Origin: Teratosphaeria epicoccoides
Lineage: Eukaryota > Ascomycota > Dothideomycetes > Mycosphaerellales > Teratosphaeriaceae
Assembly (NCBI GenBank): GCA_021401465.1
Contig: JADDMT010000090.1
Location: 58,709 to 122,708, forward strand
Direction of reading: 5' to 3'
DNA length: 64,000 nucleotides
The translations under genes and the position numbers were made by a program. Below the pieces are notes generated by a model, which saw nothing but the letters and a program-made list of their open reading frames with translations, had not been told where the DNA came from and did not search any database. Shown here piece after piece: positions 33,701 to 45,586 of this stretch (position 1 is the stretch's first letter; each line of letters opens with the position of its first letter).

Positions 33701-36027
33701 TAGGACATGTACTTCCTATTCTAGGTCCTCGATAGTAGCGACTATCTCGCTTGAAGTCATAGCACATATTTCGATCTTGCTTAGTACGTCATGTACTACA
33801 GGTAGAGGTATCGATCTCGAGAGTTCCAGAAACTAGATCCTCTTGTTCTTCTAGTTAAGGTAGGGGTTAGCGTTTCTTAGCTATAGTAACCCTAGCACTA
33901 CATCCAAGCCAGGTGACTCCGTGATGTTGAACTAGATCATCTCTTAGTAGCGTCCTATCCGTAGAGGTATCGTCTTAGTCTCTTTGTCAACTATTCCTTA
34001 GTTGTACGTGACTAGCTTTCTATCGATCGCTTGTAGTAAGAAAGCATTCGTCTTTGCCTATAGCCTTATCCTAGCTATCCTGGCGAACTTAGGCGTCATG
34101 AAGATTCTAGTGTATCCTGAATCTATTAAGGCCTAGGCTAGCGTCTCGTTAATGTGTACCTATACTCTAAGGTTGTCCGCGTATCTGGCGCTAACTACGG
34201 CACATCGTTATAGCCCTGTCTAGTCTGTCCGTAGGTCTAATTCTGGCGGACCTCGTCGTTTCCTAAATAACTGTTCTCTTAGACTAATTCGGGGATCATG
34301 TAGTCTCGGCTCATTCTTCTTCGAGCGTTACTGCTAACTAGCCTAAGAGGTTGTACTCGCTCTTAGCCTCGTTGTTCCTGCGCGTTCCTTGCGTACTCTA
34401 TCTTTTAATGATAGACTCGGAGTCGTAGCGCTCGTGGAATCTGAATACCTTCGTAGGTAAAGTAGCCTCCTTGAGGCGTGAACTCTACCCTAAACGGTAC
34501 ACTTTCTTAGACAATCTTCTAATACGAGTAAGGGTAAGCTACAACTAGTAGTCTTCTTAGGTATTGTCGCATGCGGTCGGCTAGTTCATCATATTAAAGC
34601 TAGTCAACATGTTATACTCTATTCATCTATAGGTAAGCCTAAGCCTACTAGTTCTGTATAATTCGGATGATATCGAGTCTAATGTCATGTAGTAGCATAG
34701 CCTATCTCTCTATGCTCTCGTCCTCCTCAGAATCAGGAATGACGGCTTTAACAAGCTCATAGTTGTTGTCTAAACCTTCTTCTTCTTCTAGCTCCTATTA
34801 CCTTAGGATTATTACACTAGAAGGTACACCCCTTAGCGCGCAGATTAATTGCGCCTTATTACAACTAGGGTACTATCCGGAACTATCTTTATTACTCATG
34901 TGAATCTGACAATCGTCGTCATAGCACATAGTCTAAGTAAGTAAGGCATAGTCTAGTTCTTGAGTAGCGGCAACTGTTTGCTTAGGTGCTAATGTTGTCG
35001 CGTAAGCCTGTTCTGTCCGCTATAGTTCCTGACGCTGTTTCTTAGCAAAACACTTGCGAGCAAAGTGTCCTTTCTTTCTATAGTTGTAGCACTCGAGGTT
35101 ATTCTTGTTAAATGGCTTCTTTAGACTATTCTAGGTAGGAGAGCCCTTCTGTAGCTTTCCTTAGGGTCCGCTCTTTAGGCGTCCCTTAGTCGCATCTAAC
35201 TCTATTAGTTAGAGACTGTAGTAATCACTTCGCTATTTTGGTGCTAATCGTTAGACCTTATAGTTAGCCTGTGCTAGCCTGCAATTTCTATGTTATTGTT
35301 CCTACTATTGTTCCTAGATGCAGTTATCGATCCTAATCGCGAGATCGCTCATTTCCTTGAATGTCGTTAGTTAATCTCCCTATGCAATTTCGTCTTTAAC
35401 TGTCTCCTTTAGTTCCTAATAGAACTAAGTGGCTAAAGCATTATCATTCTAGTCGACTCGAGCAGAGAGGGTCTAAAAGTCCGCATAGTACTTAATAGTA
35501 GAACCCTTCTGCTAGATTCCTAGGAGAGCTCTCTCGGCCTCTTGTTGTTTGTTGCCGAGCCTAAAGGCTTCGCATAACGCCTTAAACAAGGACTTGTCTA
35601 AGTTAAGAATCTCCCTAGTCGTTGTCTTCCTAGCTTCGACGCTGCTAACGTGATCTAGATAATCTGATAGATGAGGCTAGATAAACTCGAACGCTAGTCC
35701 CTTTAGGTAAGAGACAATATACATTATTCGCTTATGATATGTCGTAAACTATTCCGTATCCACGTTAAATGCTAACTAGCATTAGAGGATAAACATCTTA
35801 ACTTAAGATCGTTGTCCTATAAACTCTGTAGGGCTTCCTATCTTGAAGCCGTTGTTGCCGTGCCTGTTTCTAGTAGTCGAACCTGCGACAGATGCTAGAG
35901 CCATCTTGCTAAGGTGAATGGATTTAAGCTACTAAGTAATTTGAGGTATAGCGGCAACTTGTTCTTGTAGTGTTAGTTGACTATTATCGCTAGAGGTCGA
36001 ACTGACAGCTAAGGAACTACTTGACAT
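30742..36027 (-). pseudogene. family B gag-pol, B2 copy
   Basis: 1762-codon frame, ATG 36027 to TAA 30744-30742, the same length as in B3. The protease site keeps DSG. The reverse transcriptase box has changed from YLDD to YLYN (33088-33077), so both catalytic aspartates are lost. RNase H retains KTDAS in a 67-codon open stretch (32683-32480). Chromodomain present near 30760-30930. TAG/TAA stops throughout; an extra TAG follows the chromodomain. Confidence 0.85.
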
Positions 36028-36086
36028 AGGCGTATGTCAAGCGCTCGACGAGTCCCCTAATACTTCCTTAGGAGTAGTGCTTAAAA

Positions 36087-36506
36087 TGTCATAAGGGTAG
36101 GTGCTAATAGTAGGAAGGGGATTAGGTGTTAGACTCGCAGAGTAGTAAAGAATATCGACAATAGTAATTAACCTTGTAACTAACTATCCCTCCTAGAGGA
36201 GAGGATTAAATTAAGCACGAAGCTCCTAACTACCTGTCCTGAAGCTATCCCTATATACTAGAGAGACAGGGCAGTTCTGCTAGATCTGTTAATAGACCTA
36301 TTAGACCTATGTCTGTAGATCTGTAGACTAACCCTACAGATCTAGGTATCTATTCTTACGAGACAGATCCTTTCTTCCCTATAGGCCTGTAGATCTATAG
36401 ACTAACCCTACAGATCTAGGTGTCTGTCCTTATATGACAGATCCTTTCTTCCCTGCCTATGTTATGACTTATGCCATAGTACTCATAACTTATGACCTTC
36501 ATGACA
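36087..36506 (-). repeat. family B LTR, right of B2
   Basis: TGTCATAAGG...CATGACA, 420 bases, followed by the GCTAG target duplication. Confidence 0.9.
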
Positions 36507-36849
36507 GCTAGCTTATATCGATTAGACTAAGAAGAAGCACTCTTGTAACAATCTCATGTAATACTACCCTATTAGATTAAAGCTATCTAATAAATCGCTT
36601 AGATAATCCTACTACGGCATTGCTAGTCTATCTAAGGCCTCTAACACCTGTCAGTCAGGGTAGTTAGCTCTAAATCAAGCTCCTATAAGATGCTTATTAG
36701 ACTCTGCTAACGTTAGTATAGTGTTACTAGCATCTAGATAGGCCTTTGCGGTATTACGGAGGTATTAGTAGGTAACTATGTAGAGCCTTTAACCTATTAC
36801 TAGCTTAGTAGCGATGCTAGTAATAGTAGAGATATTAATATTAACTTAC

Positions 36850-38624
36850 TACAAGCTCTCGACATACTACTATAGTGTCTTAGCTAGAAGGTATTTTGTC
36901 TAGATATGCTAATCGTTAGCTTGTACCCTCATCGAGGCTAACTACGATTACACTGCGATTAGCGCTAGTAGTAGGGGGTTCATGCATATAGGTAAAAGTT
37001 ACAGAGCTCTTAGAGCTCTATAATAGGGCGATCAGCTCTATAAGTACACTATGATTAGACTTACTAAACCCTAAATTATAGAGGTATTACTTAATAGCTA
37101 ACAATTAAGGGCTGTTAGGATTAATCTGCATACCGCTTTGTTAGCTAGGCATAGTCTTATAGAGCTCCGGATAGCCGTATAGTCTCTTAGGGACGCTAGG
37201 TACATAGTGTAGCCAACGTAGCTAGCTACAAATGCGGTGATTCTTCTACAAAATAACAAACTCCGTTGCTACTATCTGTAGGATAGGCATATAGATTACT
37301 AAGAAGGCAATCTTGTTAGAGAGTAACCCCTTGCTATCTTGCCTGCAATCTTGTAGCGATTGAAAATAATCACGCTAGTAATTAAGCTTCGTTTTAGCGA
37401 GCTGTCCCTACTACTATTTAATGCGTTAATTTATCTTACTAGTACTATATTAATAGTAATCAGTGAAGATTAGCTAGTTACCTAGGGGCGGCTAGGGTCT
37501 AAAAACAAGCTGTTTAGCCTGCTAATAGTGCCGAAGGTCTAGTCTTCGTAGGTACTTGTCTTGTAAGTTGTTGCCTTTATTACTAGCGTCTAGATTAGCA
37601 TCTTCGTACTTGTTAAAGGTTATAATAGGCTCTCCGCGCTCTGCCGCCTCTGCGGCTACCCTTCCTGCTACTAGTTCATTAGCGATTTACGCTACGTCTA
37701 CTATGCGAGCCTCTCTGATGTCGCTACAAGCTTCCTATAACAGCTAGAAATGTGTATTAGTAATATCAAGCGTCTTAAGACCCCTGTCGCTACGTAGTAT
37801 TTAAGGCATAATTAAGTGCTCTTATATAGTAGCTATGTATTACGCAAGGACGCTTATCTTAGTCTGTCTGACAATACCTACATAGATCTACATGATGTTA
37901 CGAGACTAGACGTTAATAGTAGCGTAGATCCTAATACTAAAGATCTTAAACTTGTAGTAGGCGTCTATTAACTACCCCTAGTTTAGTCTAGGAGTACGAA
38001 GGACGCTACGCTTAACTCTAGATAGGCGACTACGCTCCTAGAACCCCTAGGGGTTAAGGGCCTATGTAGCACTAAAAAGGCAATCCCTAGAGTAGGCTTA
38101 GCATGCGATTACCTTGTAATTACATTGCGATTAAATGACCTTCTAACTACACTATATAGCGTACGCATGTGCACATACAAGCTTTCCCTGCTATAGTGTA
38201 GTACATTGCCCTTATTATACTTACTACGTAGTAGCTCTGTAAGTTGTAGCTTCTCCTCCTCTACGTCCTAACTAGCTAAGTGCTTCTTTAGTCTAAGAGT
38301 ATCTTGCCGCCTCTATATAGTCCTCTTGCTTATGTCCTATCTGTTAGCAGATAGCACATTAACTATCTCCTTATTAGCAGATCGCTAGGCTTAATATTAG
38401 TGCTAGATTAGACTATCTACCCTTATAGACTCTTCTGTATTTAACTAGCGAGTGTATGACTATATGCCCTATTCACTAAGCTGTACTACAAGTACTCTGC
38501 GACTAATATAGACCTGCTCTTCCTGCATAATCACCTTACGGATATCGTTGTAGTAGACCTTAGTAGCAGCCTAGTTAATAATCTATGGCTACTATCGCGA
38601 CTAGTCGATTGTCTTGGCTGGCAT
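36850..38624 (-). pseudogene. fungal integrase-core (DDE) transposase, RIPed
   Basis: Long minus-strand frame from ATG 38624, with only TAG/TAA interruptions. The N-terminal part has helix-turn-helix-like repeats (VYISRRVLVVQL, ISKRTIQRR) and a YNKGNVLHYSRESLYVHMR segment. The catalytic core then reads DAYYKFKIFSIRIYATINVQS, ILRSDRG and RIK followed by three TAG codons and GQ. In the fungal integrase-core family I know these read ...IYAAIDAYS, RSDRG and RIExWWGQ. Here the second listed Asp is Asn, and the Glu (37417-37419) is Lys by G-to-A. The C-terminal part matches the family's QIAFLxIYMPIL and PxxLYGYP-type motifs. Terminal inverted repeats were not found; the C-terminal limit is approximate. 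Inactive. Confidence 0.65.
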
Positions 38625-41600
38625 GATTAATTTGAAGCTAGTAGCGCTAATATAGAGCTAATATTAATAGGATTATAGTCGTATTAGTGTTATAGATAGA
38701 CGATTAAAAGAAGACAAGATAGACTTAGTGCTTACGTATCTACACTTTAGCAACTTTAGACTACTATGTAGCGTATAGCTTCCCTTGTTCCGCGCTTACT
38801 ATGTGTAGTAGAGCCCCGCTAATCGCTAGCCTTATCCTCGAGGCCGTCGTAATTTCAGATATGAAGATATACGTATCATCTAAATTGCTATAGCTTAGGC
38901 TAAGCCGATACCCCCTGCTACAGCTTACGTACTACTAAGCCCTGACACCGAGAAAGCTTACTACTACCCCCCGTCTGTTCTACTACTCTTAGCTACCCCT
39001 AAACTACTAAGACTCTTACCTGTCGATCGCCTAATTAGCGCCCCGCGCTTGTATCCTGCAGGGAGACTTACTAGTGCAAGCGATTAACGCATCTTCTCTC
39101 TATTAGCTACTGAATGTAGAGAATCTAAATGTATCGCCCTCTCCGCTAAGGTTGACGACAAAGTGTAGTACAAATTTAATAGTAATACCTTTACATTACG
39201 CATACTGTCTCTTATCTACGAGTCGTTCGGGGGCTTTGTAGAATACTATCTCTAGAGTTACAGGACACGCGGTCAAAGGCACAGTGAAAAGAGGCGCTAA
39301 AAAGAACTTAGACAGGAGACAGCATAGACCTTAAACTCTACGCGCCGCCTAAGGACAGCTTACAAGGATCGTAGCTATAGGAAGGCAAAGGCAAGATTAT
39401 GCGGATTTAGGCAACTATTTACCTAAGCAGACAGGAAGGCGCCACATAGAGTTTTAGAGCTAAAGGTAGGTAATCTGCTACCTTAGGAGACGCTTGCGGA
39501 CAGGACAGAGAGGGAGAAGATTAGTATCCCCTTCTTAGACTACGTAGCATACCTTCTTATTACACCTCAAGCAATTAACACCTAAACTGTTAGCTAGGAC
39601 GACATTACGTCCCATGAGATTCAGGGAAGGCGAGCGCATTCTAGACGAGGAATTAACTTAGGACATAGAACATAGGTATACCTAGCTAGAGAGGCTGCGG
39701 GAGAGGGGAGAATGAAGCCTAACACGGCGATTAGAAGCTAAGGGGTCGCAGGATGACAGAGGAGATGCTAGCAAGAAAAAATTCGAGAAGGAGTCCGAAG
39801 TAGGAAGGAGGAGAGGCAAGATGAATCTTATGTATACGGTGTTATACAGACAAAATGAGACAGTCTAGCCCTTCGTGAACATCTAGTATAACGCTATCCT
39901 AGTATACTATGTCACTACTACTACTATGCGATAACACTACTAGTTATATACCCTATTTAATCTGTTGTCATAGAGGCAAGGTAGCATTAGTCCTACGTAT
40001 AAGTTACTAGGCTACGTAAGCTTAGCGAGTTCTATAACTATACATGACATAATAACTAGGCTGCGTAGAGGTTAGCAGTAGTAGTAAATTAACAGAAACC
40101 CTGTAGAGTACGTGTTAACTGTCGCGCTATGTGCTAGGACTACGAATCAGGGTCATTGAAAAGACTATAAGGTCTCGGAATAACGTTACTCTTAGCGCCA
40201 TAGCATGCATAGGAAGCGACAACATTAACTATAGCAGGCGCCATGCTACTACTAGCTTACGTAACGCTAACATACAAGCGAGCAGCTGTTTACATTCGCT
40301 AAACAACCCTCCGTTGCGGGTTAAGCGCCTAATATCTCGTGTAGAAGGGATTATGCGTCACTTCGAGGAATTACAGCATTTCCTAAGACCCTAGAGCTAG
40401 CTACAGACAAGGAGATATAGTAGATAGGTCAGGCATCCTGTTAGTTTAAGAACCTCCTCCTCTAAAACATACGGCTTAGGGGTAGTAAATACTAGGACGA
40501 CTATAGGCTTGCTATTACATTATAAGCCTGTTATGCATACTTTAGCTGCAAGCTATTCTTGTATTATAGGCAGGAGAGCTTTACAAGTGCTTAATTGACC
40601 TTTAATGTCCTACGTTGCCTACTAACGAGATCTTAAATCATAGATGAGCTGAGATTATGTACCTTCCTGTCCTCTTACTTACGCATGATCATGTACCCCG
40701 TAATAATACCCCGCGTCCCTACATATTGACGCTAAGTTAAAATTTAGCAAGAATCTGTGTGCGGCTAGCTTATTAAATAACCTTTATTACACTCTGTACG
40801 ACACGTAATGCTTTTAACTAGCTATTCTGTTGCTATGATAATGCTATCGTAGTCAAAAGTGCCGATGATGCTAACGTAGCTCTCGCTAGATTAGGATGTT
40901 CCTATGATGCCTATACTTCCTATCTTGTCGCCCTTAGGCGCCTTAGGCTTCTTAGTGTCGCTACGTCTTACCCTCTGTCTCGGCCTCTCCTTCTAAGAGA
41001 ACTAGCACAGGCCAAGTAGCTAGCAGAGGATAAGTCGATACAGGGTTAGGCAGGATGTCAATTAAGGGAGGCGGATATTAAGGATTATGACTAGGATGTA
41101 AGGAGTAGAAAAGGGAGATTTCGATTAGCAGTGAAAACAGCAGCTTGTTAAAGAATTACTAGCGTTATAAGATGCTACGCTAAAGGGGCATGTTGCAGAA
41201 GAATAGGAAGGGGTGCATTTTTACTTCGGCTGTTATTAGCTAGGCTACTAGGACTACGATAGTAGCGGTAGATACAAGACTTAGCGTAAGCGTAGTCGCC
41301 GTTATCGCTTAGGGTTAATTTCCCGCCGTCTAAGGAGGAGGTCGCAGCTAGCGATATTCTAGTCGCGTAAGATTAGAACATAAGATATTTAGATACTACG
41401 AAGGCGCCAAAAAAGAGGCGCTCGTAGAACGACACGATTACTTAAGTCTCCTAGAAATTAGCGACTAATAAGGAGTATAGAACATAGCGCGGTAATTAAT
41501 CAAGGCCCTCGTTATTACTAGTAAATGCGAGTAAAGCCTTAGTAGTCAAGACACGCTAACTAAGTAATAAGGTAGGTTAGTTAACTACATGCTAATATCT

Positions 41601-42931
41601 CAGAGTACAAGCAGATACTAACTAGTGTCATTTGAGGACATGAAGGCACGACACTAGCAGGAGTTAACATTTCTTGAAGCTTTAGAGATAGAGAGATGTA
41701 CATAGAGTATGCCTAGTACGCAAAGAAGTCTCGCGTGTTAGGCTAGCTCTATTAAGAAGGTCTACATGCTTGTCAGAGTAGCTATAGCGAATTCTTAGCA
41801 GTTAAGGCACTATCAATCTTCTCGTGAAGGCATTTAGGAGCGATTACTGTCTGCTACTAGCTAATGACTATACATAAATACTATCCTACTTTGTAGGACT
41901 AAGCGAATATATGGCATAAGCTAGTACTACATAGCTTAGCATAAATGGCTAATCAAGAACGCAAGACGAAGGACGCCTTACTATATGATTTGTAGCTAGG
42001 GAATAGAGATGCAGATTCTTTGACACTAACGTTACTACATGAAAGTGTGAAACTTTCTCATAGGTTCCGTAATAGCGAGCTGCTTCTACGAGCCTATGTA
42101 AGAGCAGACTAATGTTAGCTATGTTACTAGCAACAATAATAGCTGCTACTATATAGATAAGAGCGGCTCTACGTCTAGAAGAAGAAGTTCAAAGTATTAT
42201 CTTAACAAAGAGGGTTAAGTAGGATACTGCGAAGATTGTTGTCATAGTAAACAGGAACAAGGAACTATTAGGCAAGGCTTAGATGACTTTCTATGTAGCG
42301 AGTTTATACTCTACTCTAGTCCTTACTACTTGTAATTAGTAGACATCCTTTAATAGCGCTACTAACTGCTACTACGTTAATAGTATTCAGATCCGCGAGA
42401 ATGTAAGAATTTAGGGGCTAATGTTAAATTACTACCTTGACAATAATGCGCTTCTATTACAATTCGCATAATACCTCCTCTATAAGCGTCTACGACATAT
42501 AGCTTACAGAGGCTATCGCGCTAAAAGCTTGCGAGTACTAGAAGGCTATCTCTTATGTCATCTACAGCAAACAGGAATGCGAGAGGACAACAAGGAGGAA
42601 CCTTATTGTTTTTAGAAGCGCGATGCTTTTTTTGTTGTCATAATAGTAGTACATAAGGTAGAAACATAAGTTTATAGCTATAATCCCTAAAGTAGAGACA
42701 GTGTCTTTCGCTAGATGTTCGCCATATCTATTATTCGCTATAGTTTACTATGTTATAACAGATAACAGGACGTTCTCCTGTAGACTTCTAGGGGTAACTA
42801 CGTTACTAACTAGGGCTAATGCTTCTAACAGGCTGTCGTTCTAAATGCAGACTATGTACATGTAGTTAAAGAGGAGCTAGTGTCGACGCAGGGAACTCTG
42901 ATGATCTCTAGGGGAGACTAGAGGATCTGAC
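38625..42931. other. decayed region, unidentified
   Basis: RIP-like sequence between the transposase and the right family A element. Plus-strand frames around 39120-39800 and 41050-42600 are rich in charged residues and broken mainly by TAG/TAA, so former genes of unknown repeats are likely. I recognise no domain. One short open frame is listed separately. No LTR ends seen. Confidence 0.45.
40131..40394 (+). CDS. unrecognised ORF, 87 codons
   Basis: Open from ATG 40131 to TAG 40392-40394 inside decayed sequence. Basic protein with no motif, signal or membrane segment. The RIP-type stop and surroundings suggest a fragment of an unidentified repeat gene or chance. Confidence 0.2.
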   Translation: MLGLRIRVIEKTIRSRNNVTLSAIACIGSDNINYSRRHATTSLRNANIQASSCLHSLNNPPLRVKRLISRVEGIMRHFEELQHFLRP

Positions 42932-43291
42932 TAATATAGATGTATATGCTATATAATATAGAAATATCTCGTAGTGTGACAGAGTAATCCGACCTTTTAG
43001 TAGGTATAAGATAGCGCTGCTTTCTGCTTATCGCAGAGGTAGCGCTAAGGGTGCTTATAACCCCTGACGCTCCTTAATTAGGGAAAGCATGTCCGAGCCT
43101 AACCCCGTAGGGGTACTGTAGGGTTAGCGACGTAGGGGCGTCCTACGTCGACAACTAATCCTACTTAGACGACATACAAGCTAACGTATGTACGAAGGAC
43201 CCCCTTGCTATATGTAGCAGGGTTACTACATGCTAAGGGCAGGCATTAGAACCTATGCGGTTCTAATAGCCCCCTAATATTAACCGTATCA
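42932..43291 (-). repeat. family A LTR (3' for gag-pol), right copy
   Basis: 360 bases, inverted relative to 374-763 and lacking its internal duplication. Its inner end reads CCGTATCA, the complement of TGATACGG. Followed inside by CTGCCCCTCCTCCTAT, the complement of the polypurine tract. Confidence 0.9.
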
Positions 43292-43719
43292 CTGCCCCTC
43301 CTCCTATGAGGATGTCCCTAGCCTTACTAAGTAATACACGCGGAACGTATAGGGTACAGGATGTAGCATGCTTACACTACGCAAGAGTAAATAGGTAGAT
43401 AGCCTACATAACATGTGTTATGCGTATACCTTAACACCTTCGTAGTAAGTACAGGGTAGAGGCTACTAACTCAGGCGGGTTTCAACCTGTCACATGTTAG
43501 GCGGCCTCGTAATACCTTCGCTTTACATGCGGATTAAGATATCAGGAAACTACAAGTACGTACTTTAGTTAATCCTTGAAATTGTAGGGCGAGCATACGC
43601 GCTAGCCTCGCTAAGTAGCTTGGCCGTCCCTATTTAGTCGTGATCGTGAAGAACATGTCGTAGAACCTTAGGGTCATAGGAAAGTATGCAGATACTCTAC
43701 GCGCGCTACTCGAAACGGC

Positions 43720-43775
43720 AGGAGCGCGCTCCTAGCGCGGGCCTCGCTACATTTTCATGCTAGTAGGCTAGCATG
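43720..43775. repeat. conserved palindrome pair in family A antisense leader
   Basis: AGGAGCGCGCTCCT at 43720-43733 and the CATGCTAG-TAGG-CTAGCATG hairpin at 43756-43775, in the same relative positions as 13111-13124 and 13068-13091 of the left copy. Confidence 0.75.
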
Positions 43776-44089
43776 AGTGTAGTTAGCGTACATGCGTAAC
43801 AGCTACGTTATCTGTTATTACATCATTCGGTCCCCTTGTAAGTTAACTAAAGGCAGGTACTCTGCGCATGTAGTTCGAGTTACTAGCTTAAGGGTTGCGG
43901 TAGGTAACAGGGGGGCTATTAGAGGGTATAAAAACCTCGTCGCTTTCCTAAACTTCCTGTTCTAAGACACTGACATTAACCTCCGCTCCTATTTCGCTTA
44001 GCTTACGCCTCGCTATGTCTGCGGGTCTGTACTAGAGCTTCTTCTTCTTTAATTAATCAATCAAGATCAATTAACCTGTCTTAGCTATA

Positions 44090-45586
44090 ATGGCTTATAT
44101 GCTACAGACTAAGTTCGACGCTACTCGCTCTGCCCGCGATCGTCGCTTGTGTTAACGATGCCTTGACAACCTTAGTAGCCAAGCTGTACACATCTCTCCT
44201 CCGCGTGTTAGTAAGGCGTCCCCTACCCGCGAGGTATACGTGACTTATACTAACTAAAGCGTAGCCGAGATCTGCGTTAGCAGATTTAATAAGGGTAGTG
44301 TCTACTACAATTATGTCAACTGTAATAGCAAGCATCAAAAATGCCAAGACCTCCCTAAAGAGGTGTATAGCGAGTATAACTAGCTCTGCCGTAATATCGA
44401 TGACTTCTAGAGTACGCGTAATAAGGGGATTACTAAAGGTACTCTAACTATAAACAGGCTACAGGCTAAGTACCGCGACGTACTCGCCTACCTGCTTAGC
44501 GCCCTCTCGTGCTTTACCGCGACTGCTAACTGTTCTTACGGCAGTGTTTACTTCGACTCTCTGCTAACAGGCGAAAACGTTTATCTAGGTCTAATCGTAG
44601 ACTTAGTCTAGAAGATCTTGAAGGTGCTAACTATTAGGGTTAAGACCTTCGCTATAGTACGCATATAGTGTAGGTACCCTCTAAGTATGAATGCTGACTT
44701 TCTCTACTAGGCTAACGTTAGCGTTAAGAAATATTCGACTAGCTGTTAGCGTTAGCAACTTAGGGCCCTTGCCTCTATTGACAATGACTTTAAGACGTAG
44801 ATAATCCGCAAGAAGGTCATCAAGCAATTCACCGCTCCTACTACTAAGGCTACGCCCTAGCGCCATACTAAGAGACAGCCTGCCTCCGAGCCGGTCCTAA
44901 GGACTAAGCCGTAAGTTACTTACTCGAATCCTGTCGCGTACGTATAGCTAACACATTGTAGCGCCGCTACTTACGCCGCCTTGACGCTACTGTCTAAGAA
45001 GAAGAAGAAGGCCAGGGCCAAAATTAAGGTTAGCAACGAGGAAGCCGAACCTTCCCTGCTTGCGACCCGCACTACGTCTGTCAAGACACTAAGGTACAAG
45101 CCTCTAGGCCAGATCTTTGAGGATAAGGAGGATGACGACATCTAGGATACCTTCGGTCCTAACGTGATCCCTTCGCGCTATAGTGTCACCATACTAGTTA
45201 CGCCTAAGGGGGACACTAAGTCTAATAATGTAGTTAACACTCATGTCAAGAAGCGTAAGATGATCTCAAGGGCTAAGCGCGACAGCCGTAAGCGCGCTTA
45301 AGTCTCTTCGCCTTCTAATGCTAAGGATAAGGTAGTCGTCGCAACTAGGCGTAGTAAGGATGTCGCTAGTTCTCTAGCTACTATAGGCTCTAAAGACAAG
45401 CTCCCTCGTATCCTACTAAAGAAGAAGATGCTAGCCTCTCTTCATGGCGTTACTACCCCTGTCACTTATAGTCGCTTCAGGGTGTTTAGTAGACCCCGTG
45501 TAGGTAGGTAGTCCCTAGCGGACCGTAACAAGAAAGACTCTCCTGCTTTAGGTTTAGTTAGGAAGCCCCTAACTAGTAGTCGCTAA
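44090..45586 (+). pseudogene. family A antisense gene: Cys-region, NLS-rich protein (RIPed)
   Basis: One reading frame of 499 codons, ATG 44090 to TAA 45584-45586, broken only by TAG/TAA at likely Gln/Trp positions. It runs convergently toward the end of gag-pol (45727). Cysteines cluster around residues 65-105 (including CNSKHQKCQDLP and a following YNQLC), similar in spacing to the B and C proteins. A predicted helical middle follows. Later come Lys/Arg runs that look like nuclear localisation signals, KKKKKARAKIK near residue 303 and KKRKMISRAKRDSRKRA near residue 390. The C-terminus is basic. No enzymatic motif is seen. A leader of about 800 bases with two palindromes separates it from the LTR. 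Function unknown; inferred to be a nuclear or nucleic-acid-binding accessory protein. Confidence 0.7.

Larger units (their letters stand above)
29629..36506 (-). mobile_element. family B chromovirus B2
   Basis: Complete 6878-base element with two 420-base LTRs (29629-30048, 36087-36506). It is flanked by a GCTAG target duplication at 29624-29628 and 36507-36511. Same gene order as B1. More heavily RIPed: many CG positions of B1 and B3 read TA here. Confidence 0.95.

Noticed and set aside
41246..41275. Short match to the 22133 repeat (CTAGGCTACTAGGACTA)
   Set aside because: Seventeen bases only, in TpA-rich DNA where CTAG-type words are common.
44102..44347. Minus-strand 81-codon ORF
   Set aside because: Shadow of the 499-codon family A antisense gene, which is much longer and is matched in the left copy.
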